64,000 nucleotides of DNA, from contig NZ_NWVC01000008.1 in assembly GCF_002374855.1 (NCBI RefSeq), forward strand, positions 1 to 64,000. The letters are read 5' to 3'. The notes below the pieces were generated by a model. The model did not search any database and was not told where the DNA came from. It was given only the letters and a program-made list of their open reading frames with translations. This document shows, one piece after another, positions 1-7,134 of the stretch. Within the stretch, counting starts at the first letter, position 1; each line of letters opens with the position of its first letter. A program made the translations under genes and the position numbers. Source of the DNA: Sphingomonas adhaesiva. GTDB taxonomy: Bacteria > Pseudomonadota > Alphaproteobacteria > Sphingomonadales > Sphingomonadaceae.

Positions 1-534
<534 letters not shown>

Positions 535-563
<29 letters not shown>

Positions 564-1289
564 GATTGAGCGGCTGCGGCCGTTCTTTCCCAAGAGCCAT
601 GGGAAGCCACGGGTGAACGATCAGCGGGTGCTGAGCGGCATCGTGTTCGTCAACAAGAACGGGCTGCGCTGGCGTGATGCACCGAGCGCCTACGGCCCGC
701 ACAAGACGCTATACAATCGGTGGAAGCGTTGGGGCGAGGCCGGCGTGTTCACACGCATGATGGAGGGGTTGGAGACCGCAAGCGCGGAGCCGGGAACGGT
801 AATGATCGACGCTACCTACTTGAAGGCGCACCGGACGGCATCGAGCCTGCGGGTTGCAAAGGGGGTTTTGGCCGCCTGATTGGCCGCACCAAAGGCGCCA
901 TGAACACCAAGCTCCATGCCGTCGCCGATGCGAACGGACGCCCGCTGAGCTTCTTCATGACCGCAGGCCAGGTCAGCGACTACACCGGCCCGGCAGCGTT
1001 GCTCGATGACCTACCCAAAGCACAATGGCTGCTTGGCGACCGAGGCTATGACGCGGATTGGTTCAGGGACGCTCTCCAGGCCAAAGGCATCCAGCCCTGC
1101 ATCCCAGGCCGCAAATCGCGCAACGAACCAATCCGCTACGACAAGCGCCGCTATCGGCGCCGCAGTCGCATCGAGATCATGTTCGGCCGTCTGAAGGACT
1201 GGCGTCGCGTCGCTACGCGCTACGACCGCTGCCCCACCGCCTTCTTCTCCGCCATCGCCCTCGCAGCCACCGTCATCCTCTGGCTGTAA
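535..1289 (+). CDS. IS5-family (IS427-like) transposase, two frames joined by -1 frameshift; chimeric N-terminus
   Basis: The first frame (535-879) encodes the helix-turn-helix-like half and the first catalytic Asp (MIDATYLKAH). The second frame (read from about 864 to 1289) encodes the second Asp (LLGDRGYD) and the Glu (RRSRIEIMFGRLKDW). The frames are offset by -1 and overlap at a slippery heptamer A AAG GGG (858-864), as in the IS427 group, where the full transposase needs programmed frameshifting. The first nine or so residues from the ATG at 535 are translated from the IS3 right end. The native start was removed by the IS3 insertion, and no ribosome-binding site precedes 535. The gene is therefore probably not expressed as a normal transposase. 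Confidence 0.75.
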
Positions 1290-1306
1290 TCAACGAGTCC
1301 TGACCC
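564..1306 (+). mobile_element. IS5-family element, interrupted by the IS3 element
   Basis: The remnant runs from the IS3 right end to about 1300-1308. There the sequence switches from the transposase tail and short 3' flank into the interior of a VWA-domain gene. Its own left end must lie upstream of the IS3 element, outside the window. The segment after the transposase stop, GAGTCCTGACCCTAA at 1296-1309, is the likely right terminal region. The exact boundary is uncertain because the partner repeat is not visible. Confidence 0.7.
858..864 (+). other. -1 ribosomal frameshift slippery site of the IS5-type transposase
   Basis: The heptamer A AAG GGG fits X XXY YYZ in the upstream frame (codons GCA AAG GGG). 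Slipping back one base gives AAA GGG and continues into the frame encoding GFGRLIGRTKG. The upstream frame ends soon after, at TGA 877-879. This agrees with the known organisation of IS427-group elements. Frameshifting itself is inferred. Confidence 0.6.
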
Positions 1307-2361
1307 TAAGCAGGACTGCCAGCCGGCGATGGCGAGCCGGAGAAGAAGGGCCGGGGCGGGCTCGGCCAGTCCGCGCCGCGCGTCGCCAAATGGCTGGGCG
1401 ATATCCGCGATTTCTTTCCCGCGCCCGTGGTGCAGGTGATCCAGAAGGACGCCTTCGAGCGCAAGGGGCTGCGCCAGATGCTGCTGGAGCCCGAGTTCCT
1501 GGCGACGATCGAGGCGGACGTGAACCTGGTCGCCGATCTGGTCGCGCTGCACGGGGTAATGCCGGAGGAGACCAGGGACACCGCGCGGGCGGTGATCGCC
1601 AGGGTCGTCGCCGAGTTGATGGCGCGGCTGGAGGTGCGGACGGCGGATGCGATCCGGTGGGCGCTCGACCGCTCGCGACGGACCAGCCGGCCGCCGTTCG
1701 CCGATATCGACTGGCCCCGCACGATCCGCGCGAACCTTGCCCATTACCAGCCCGCGCACCGCACCATCGTCCCCGAACGGTTGATCGGCTTCCTGCGTCA
1801 GCAGCGCCGCATCGTCGATCTGGACGAGGTGATCCTGTGCATCGACCAGTCGGGATCGATGGCCACTTCGGCCCTCTATGCCTCGATCTTCACGGCCGTC
1901 GTGGCGTCGCTTCCGGTCGTCGCGACGAAACTCGTCTGCTTCGACACCGTGATCGTCGACCTGACCGAGGAGTTGGCCGATCCGGTCGAGGTGCTGTTCG
2001 GCATCCAGCCGGATGGCGGCACCGATATCGACCATGCCGTCGCCTATTGCGAGGATCGGATCAACGGCCAGGCAAGGCGCATCTGGTGCTCATCATCGAC
2101 TTTTACGAAGGCGGAGATGCAGAGGCGTTGGTCGACCGGCTTGCACGGCTGGAGGTGCCGGGCGTCAACGTGATAGTGCTGCTCGCGCTAACCGATACGG
2201 GGCACCCATCCTATGATCCGGATCTTGCGGGGCCGATGTCGGCGCTGGGCATCCTCGTGTTCGCCTGCACCCCAGACCTGATGGCGGCCGCGCTTCGCCG
2301 CGAGGACGTCCATGGCTGGGCCGCCGATCGCGACATCAGGCTGGTTCGTTCGGATGCGTAA
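1307..2361 (+). pseudogene. VWA-domain protein (CoxE/YehP-like), 5' removed by IS5 and frameshifted
   Basis: The readable protein has a helical N-terminal part followed by a von Willebrand A domain. Its MIDAS residues are visible: CIDQSGSM (DxSxS) and DGGTDI (GTD). The 5' end is replaced by the IS5 element. A second lesion lies at about 2070-2085: the frame in use up to there gives GQARRIW, but the homologous continuation (GKAHLVLIIDFYEGGD and onward to the stop at 2361) lies in another frame. One missing G in the run around 2071 would restore it. VWA proteins of this type usually work with MoxR AAA+ ATPases in metal-centre or complex assembly; no partner is visible here. Function is presumed lost. 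Confidence 0.8.
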
Positions 2362-2404
2362 GCCCGCAGGAGCCGAGGCGAAGCGGACGTCACGCCGCCC
2401 CCGA

Positions 2405-3118
2405 TCAGCGGATCACCGTCCAGCGTCCATCGATTTCCCCGATCAGAGCGCGCCAACTGAACGGTCCGTCCTGATCCTGGCCGCGAATCAGGTCGTTGCC
2501 GTCGCCCGCCAGCAAGTGCAGCAAGCGACCATCGGCGCACAGCACCGAACCGTCCGGACGCAATGGCAGCAGCGTTGCGCGCTGCGATAGATGCTCCATC
2601 ATCTGCTGCGCGTAGAACCCCGCTGGCCGGTTCGGAAATGCCGACGCCAGATCGGCGAGATAGGGTGCGCACGCCGCGACGATCGTTGCCGCATCGCCGC
2701 GCGTGAATGCGGCAGTCAGCGTCGCGACGAACGGCGCGGCCGACGCCAGAGCCTCTGCTGCGCTTGCCCAGCGGCGACACGAATGCCACGCCCACGCCGC
2801 CGGTCCGATCGGGCAATCGAATGTCACCTGCACCCGCCCGGTTGTGGGGGGAGCGTCGATGCGCGCGAGCGTACGACCAGCCCCGGTGAAGAATTCCTCC
2901 CCATCGTCAAACAGCGCGACGCGTGCCGACAGCCGGGCTTCCGGCGCATTCGCACGCACCTGCGCCGACAGGCTGTTGGCGCCGCGCACCAACAGCGCAG
3001 GCACCGGGACGTAGGCGCGCATCCCCTCCGCGATCAACGCGACCACAGGCAGGTCGTTGATCCTGATCGCTCCCGTCACGCCGGCGCCATCGACCTCCAG
3101 ATAGGTCAGCGGCGTCAT
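2405..3118 (-). CDS. Unknown protein at the end of the T6SS PAAR cargo operon
   Basis: This is a 237-residue protein with no recognised family, no signal peptide and no membrane segment. The N-terminal half (residues 1-95) looks beta-rich. The rest is helical, with an Ala-rich stretch and a C-terminal GEIDGRWTVIR. Its ATG overlaps the stop of the preceding 609-residue gene by 4 bases (ATGA), so the two are translationally coupled. In T6SS cargo operons such a terminal gene is often an immunity protein, adaptor or second cargo. Position suggests one of these but the sequence does not decide. It converges with the broken VWA gene. Confidence 0.6.
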   Translation of the reverse strand: MTPLTYLEVDGAGVTGAIRINDLPVVALIAEGMRAYVPVPALLVRGANSLSAQVRANAPEARLSARVALFDDGEEFFTGAGRTLARIDAPPTTGRVQVTFDCPIGPAAWAWHSCRRWASAAEALASAAPFVATLTAAFTRGDAATIVAACAPYLADLASAFPNRPAGFYAQQMMEHLSQRATLLPLRPDGSVLCADGRLLHLLAGDGNDLIRGQDQDGPFSWRALIGEIDGRWTVIR

Positions 3119-4944
3119 TCCGGATTGCTCCCGTCAGCGGGGTCGCTGCCCTTCCACAACACGAACGAGCCGGTACGGCGCTTCATCAGCGGGATGTCGT
3201 AATAATAGCTGCCCGCGATCGGATCGCCGAGAAGCCGATTCTTCCATCCGCCGTCCAGCATCTCCGACGCCGCGCAGGTCGCCAGGAAACGCACGCCACC
3301 GGAGACCGAACCGCCACCGGTGGCGACGTCGTAGTAAAGGAAGCTGGCGCGCCCGATCAGCGCGCTGCTCAGCGTCAGCACGCCGATTCCCTTGACTTCA
3401 TTTTCCGACGTGCTGTTCGACAGTATGTCTCCGCCGCGTCCCTTGCGCTCGAATTCCGCACTGACCGCCCCGGTCGTTGACACGATCAATTCGACCGTCG
3501 CGCCTGTCCCGATCAAGCTTTTGCCTACCGTCACGCCCAGGCTGCCGGTGATCTCCAGGATCTTGGCCGCGATTTCGATATCCCAATACGGCTCCAGCGC
3601 GCGCCAGCGCGGCCCGTCCAGCCCATTGCCGCTGGTCAGCTTGCGTCCGGCGAACAGGTCCAGCGCCAGCGCCTCGATCCCGATCGACGCGGACGGACGC
3701 ACCAGTGACGGCGAATAAATGGCGATGAAATCCAACGCGAGCATCAGCTTGTCCTTGATGCTCTCCGCGCTCGCCAGGAGGCTGCGGACGCAGGACAGGA
3801 AGTGTTTCGCCTGCCGCCCGTTCTGCGACACCTCCTCCCACGACAATTGCCGGTCGTTCAGGATGACGGTGATGTCGAGGCCGTCGTCGTCGTCGTCATT
3901 GCCCCAATAGTCACCCGCGAGCCGTGACGTCGGCGGCGGGCGCAGTCCCTTGAGCGCCGCGCGCGCCCCATCGCGCGCCTTGTTGGCATCCGCCCGCGCC
4001 TGTTTGAAGCGCGCCCGCACTGCGCGACTGGCCCCCTTGCCGGGCTTGCGCGGGCGCGATCCGGCACCCGTTCCGTCCGCGATCGCGGCGAGCCGGGCGC
4101 GCTCCGCTTCGTCCGCCTCGATCGCCGTCGTGCGCGCGTCGCCCGCGGCATGATAGCCCCAGCCAATGTCCCATCCCCATGGACCCAGCCCCAGTTCAAG
4201 GCCGGTCGTCCCCGGGGTCAGCGCGATGACCAGCACCTTGAGGTCGGTGGTCGCCGCGCCGCTGGCGGGATACCCACAGCTTTCGCCCGCCACGATATAG
4301 CAATTGCCCTGCCGGTGCGGGTCCAGCACGCTGTCGTAGATGCCCTTCAGATCCAGCGCATTCCGCGTCGCGGGCAGGGAAAACAGCGACTGACGGATGG
4401 CCTTGCCCATAACCGGCCAGTCACCGCTCAGTTCATGGTGAACGGTATCGGTGCACGTCAGCGACAGCCGGTCGTGCGCCGGATCGCCGCACGCCGCCTT
4501 TCCCTGATGCTCCAGCCGCAACAAAGTGGTTGGCTGCGCGTCCATCCCGGGTAGCTCGTCGCGATCCTTCTTGCGGGTCGTCCAGTCGTTCGCCCGTGCC
4601 GTTACCGCTCCCGCGGGCCGCCCTGCCTCGGGCGCCAGCACTTCGATCACCAGGTCGTAGTACGCCAACAATTTGCGGATGCGCTGGGGCGGATTCCCGT
4701 AAACCCCCACGTCGCGCGGTCGCAGGCTTGGCGCGGTGCCCGCAGCCTTGATGGTCGAAAGGGCGATGACCGCCTGCGATCCTCCCTCTACCTCGTTGAA
4801 GCGCAGCGCGATATTCCTGATGTCGCAGGGCCGCGCATCGGGCGGCGGGGCCGCACCCGCGTCACAGGCGAGTGTTTGGTTGGCAAGGCTCGCGGTCGGC
4901 GCTGGCGACATCGGCGCGGCCGGCGTGAACAGCGGCTCGCTCAT
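3115..4944 (-). CDS. Unknown 609-residue protein behind DUF4123 chaperone; candidate T6SS effector
   Basis: The start is the ATG at 4944, which overlaps the stop of the DUF4123 gene (ATGA); the frame stays open further upstream, but only inside that gene. The product starts MSEPLFTPAAPMSP. It has a beta-rich N-terminal region with Cys pairs (about residues 1-240), a basic Ala/Arg-rich linker that may be coiled coil (about 265-335), an acidic run DDDDDGLD near 345, and a Gly/Ser/Thr-rich hydrophobic stretch (about 475-525) that could contact membranes. I recognise no toxin motif. DUF4123 proteins load a specific effector onto VgrG/PAAR, and the effector gene usually follows immediately, so this is the best effector candidate in the window. 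Confidence 0.6.
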   Translation of the reverse strand: MSEPLFTPAAPMSPAPTASLANQTLACDAGAAPPPDARPCDIRNIALRFNEVEGGSQAVIALSTIKAAGTAPSLRPRDVGVYGNPPQRIRKLLAYYDLVIEVLAPEAGRPAGAVTARANDWTTRKKDRDELPGMDAQPTTLLRLEHQGKAACGDPAHDRLSLTCTDTVHHELSGDWPVMGKAIRQSLFSLPATRNALDLKGIYDSVLDPHRQGNCYIVAGESCGYPASGAATTDLKVLVIALTPGTTGLELGLGPWGWDIGWGYHAAGDARTTAIEADEAERARLAAIADGTGAGSRPRKPGKGASRAVRARFKQARADANKARDGARAALKGLRPPPTSRLAGDYWGNDDDDDGLDITVILNDRQLSWEEVSQNGRQAKHFLSCVRSLLASAESIKDKLMLALDFIAIYSPSLVRPSASIGIEALALDLFAGRKLTSGNGLDGPRWRALEPYWDIEIAAKILEITGSLGVTVGKSLIGTGATVELIVSTTGAVSAEFERKGRGGDILSNSTSENEVKGIGVLTLSSALIGRASFLYYDVATGGGSVSGGVRFLATCAASEMLDGGWKNRLLGDPIAGSYYYDIPLMKRRTGSFVLWKGSDPADGSNPE

Positions 4945-5738
4945 CGCCCAGCCTCCTCCAGCGCGTGGCGCACCTGGAACACCTTCAGCGCGCCCGGCAC
5001 GGCGCGATCGGCCAGCAGCCCCTCTACGGCCGCCGGGCGGCCGCGACGATCGGCCGCCGCCAACAGCAGCGACAGCGCGGCCGCATCGCGCTCCATCGTC
5101 ACCCCAGCCTGGATCGCCTCCGCGATATAGCCGGCGAAACGATCCGCGCGGGTCTGCCCCCCGGTCTCCGCCTCCAGCCGCGCGGCCAGCGCCTGTTGCT
5201 GGCGGCGCGCCAGCGCCGCCTGTTGTGCCGGCGTGACGGTCAGGATGCCGCGCGTACGGTGGCGCCCGTGCGCGGGCTGCGCGGCGGGCCAGCGGACCAT
5301 CTGCGCCCCCTCCTCGATCCAGTAAGCGGCGACATCGCGGAACAGTGCGTCGCGCCACACGCCATCCGCCTGCTCCAGCATCGGGTGCAGCACGCGCGGA
5401 TCCCACAGCCGCAACAGCACCGGGCCGGAGCCGTCGGGCAGCCTCACCTGCAACAGCCGCCGGACATGCCGACGCGCCAGATGCGCCGGCAACGCGCTGT
5501 CGAACATCACGCCCCAGGCGCCCCCCCTGCCCTCGTCACGCCAGTGCACGCGAAGCTCGGGCGCCGCTGCCATGTCGACGATATGGGGGGACACCTGCCG
5601 GAGCGCCGGATCGAGCGGCCCCTCGAACAGGCAATGCGCAACTCCGCTGCGCGCCAGTTGCGCGACCAGGGGCACCAGCGGCGCGGCCGCCGCCAGATCG
5701 ATCAGGCCCCAACTGCGCACGCCCGCCGCCTCAGCCAT
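4941..5738 (-). CDS. DUF4123-family T6SS effector chaperone (Tap/TEC-like)
   Basis: This 265-residue protein opens with a short GLIDLAAAAPL segment and continues with typical DUF4123 features. These are the LFEGPLDPALRQVSPHIVDM block, a basic patch LARRHVRRLLQVRLPDG, and LLRLWDPRVLHPMLEQ, which matches the family's conserved FRFYDPRVL-type motif. Family members are cytoplasmic adaptors that hold a T6SS effector and pass it to VgrG or PAAR. The start overlaps the end of the PAAR gene by 8 bases and the stop overlaps the downstream unknown gene by 4, giving a PAAR-chaperone-cargo order. The C-terminal third (about 170-265) is helical and probably recognises the cargo. Confidence 0.85.
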   Translation of the reverse strand: MAEAAGVRSWGLIDLAAAAPLVPLVAQLARSGVAHCLFEGPLDPALRQVSPHIVDMAAAPELRVHWRDEGRGGAWGVMFDSALPAHLARRHVRRLLQVRLPDGSGPVLLRLWDPRVLHPMLEQADGVWRDALFRDVAAYWIEEGAQMVRWPAAQPAHGRHRTRGILTVTPAQQAALARRQQQALAARLEAETGGQTRADRFAGYIAEAIQAGVTMERDAAALSLLLAAADRRGRPAAVEGLLADRAVPGALKVFQVRHALEEAGR

Positions 5739-6267
5739 AGCGGCGTCCGATCCCCTGCGCGGCGTCCTCGCTCAGTCCGCGCGCCTTGGCCTTGCGATAG
5801 CACAGTTCGCAGAAGGGCGTGCCGTGGCGCGCGGCGGCGATCAGGTTCTGCGTCATGCGCGACACCTCGGTCGATGCGATCGAGGCGAAGCCGTGCCATT
5901 CGCTCATGTCCGCGCTGGCAGTACGCCCGGCCCCGCCCCCGCCGCCCCCGCCGCCGCCGGACGCATCGCCGACGATCACGGTGGGGCAGCCCGCAACGAT
6001 CTTGCCGCCATGGGCGCAGGTGTCGGAAATACGCGCCTGCGGCATCCCGCTGGTGATGACGGTCGCCGATCCCATCGCGATCGTATCCGGCGGACCGACG
6101 CACACCGCCATGTCCCCCACCCGCGCCGCCGGCAGCCCGCCGATGATGACGGTGGGCGCACAGAGACCCGAAATCGGCCCGCCGACATGCGGGATCGGCG
6201 GTGTGCCCGGGGTGACCATTGGGCAGACGTGCATGTCGGTCAAGCGCGCGGCGGGGGTGGCGGGCAT
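5731..6267 (-). CDS. PAAR-domain spike-tip protein
   Basis: Residues 1-105 form a PAAR domain. They contain Gly/Pro-spaced beta repeats with the literal motif GGLPAARVGD and conserved His/Cys residues (MHVCPMV, MAVCVG, DTCAHGG, AGCPTV) that can bind the tip zinc ion. A Gly run (about residues 104-112) links this to a 65-residue C-terminal extension with a Cys pair, FCELCYRK. PAAR proteins cap the VgrG trimer and carry effectors. The extension is too short for most toxins and may be the adaptor for the DUF4123 chaperone or the 609-residue protein. The stop overlaps the DUF4123 start, and the upstream unknown gene ends at this gene's start. Confidence 0.9.
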   Translation of the reverse strand: MPATPAARLTDMHVCPMVTPGTPPIPHVGGPISGLCAPTVIIGGLPAARVGDMAVCVGPPDTIAMGSATVITSGMPQARISDTCAHGGKIVAGCPTVIVGDASGGGGGGGGGAGRTASADMSEWHGFASIASTEVSRMTQNLIAAARHGTPFCELCYRKAKARGLSEDAAQGIGRRYG

Positions 6268-6746
6268 CAGTCCAATCCCTCGAATACCGAACGAGGAATA
6301 CCACCCAGGCCATGCCGAAAGGCATTCGGGCTGGAGTAGATGATCGGGTCATCTAAATCCAACGTTGCATGCCAATCAAAGACGTAGCGGCTGGACCCAA
6401 ATTGCAGCAGCGTGGCAGTATGGGCCACGCCGCGCAGGTTCCGATCGATTGCGCCCGCATCTCCAAGCTGCATGAGCGCCGCACGACATCCGATCTGTCG
6501 ACGCAATGCCCTAGCGGTCTGCTCGGCGATCCCGACACAGACCATCGCCGTGCCCTCCGGGCTGGTCACGTCGAACAACCGGGTGGCGCTGCCTAACTCC
6601 AAGGCGACGTAACCGACATTACGGATGCTTCCGGCGACGCCCCAGCTCGACGGGATGAAGGACAGCAGCGAAGATATTCTGCGTCGACACTCTGGATCGG
6701 CCGCAACGACGGCACAGACATCGTCAGCCTCCGCACGAGTCAACAT
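6267..6746 (-). CDS. Unknown small protein in the T6SS cargo region
   Basis: The product has about 159 residues and starts MLTRAEADDVCAVVAADPEC. A longer reading to the ATG at 6827 is possible but would overlap the upstream gene by 62 bases in another frame, so I prefer 6746. No family is recognised. The protein looks globular, with a Ser/Gly-rich patch and a Trp/Asp-rich end (VFDWHATLDLDDPIIY). Base composition is lower in GC than the neighbours (about 57% over 6301-6360). The position between clpV and the PAAR gene, the atypical composition and the partner gene with a membrane segment suggest an exchanged effector/immunity cassette. This is an inference. Confidence 0.5.
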   Translation of the reverse strand: MLTRAEADDVCAVVAADPECRRRISSLLSFIPSSWGVAGSIRNVGYVALELGSATRLFDVTSPEGTAMVCVGIAEQTARALRRQIGCRAALMQLGDAGAIDRNLRGVAHTATLLQFGSSRYVFDWHATLDLDDPIIYSSPNAFRHGLGGIPRSVFEGLD

Positions 6747-6765
6747 GTCGCAATACGCCGGTCCA

Positions 6766-7059
6766 TTAGCGGCCCGGCACCTCTGCTTCGTCACGACCAA
6801 TCTCACGGATCGTATCGCGGGCGGCATAACTCAGGCCAATGCAGGTCGCGGTGCCCGTGATGAAGCCCGAAAGAAAGCCGGCGACTGCACCGGGAGCCAT
6901 CGCTGGCGCGCCTAGAACCATCCATCCAGTTCCTGTTATCACGCCGGTCTTCGCACACCGCCGCGCAACATGAATAACCCGATCTTGCTCCTCTATCTCG
7001 ACGATCCCAATACCGTGCAACTGGCGCCGTAGTCCAGTGATGAACTCCAAATCACTCAT
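6766..7059 (-). CDS. Unknown 97-residue protein with membrane-like segment
   Basis: The protein starts MSDLEFITGLRRQLHGIGIV. Residues about 42-80 are a Gly/Ala-rich hydrophobic stretch (WMVLGAPAMAPGAVAGFLSG and onward) that resembles a glycine-zipper or one to two transmembrane helices. The charged tail ends RDTIREIGRDEAEVPGR. Glycine-zipper segments occur in both pore-forming toxins and small immunity proteins, so the role is open. It lies 75 bases after clpV, in AT-richer DNA than its surroundings, and 19 bases before the next unknown gene. Confidence 0.5.
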   Translation of the reverse strand: MSDLEFITGLRRQLHGIGIVEIEEQDRVIHVARRCAKTGVITGTGWMVLGAPAMAPGAVAGFLSGFITGTATCIGLSYAARDTIREIGRDEAEVPGR

Positions 7060-7134
7060 CGCTCAACCTCAATCGCTCGTATAATTCTACCGTCCCAAAA
7101 CAAGCACGCCTACTTGCTGTTGATTTTCATCTTT

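Noticed and set aside
6747..6827. Longer N-terminus for the unknown gene ending at 6267
   Set aside because: It would overlap the upstream 97-residue gene by 62 bases in another frame, and the added residues look like an off-frame translation.
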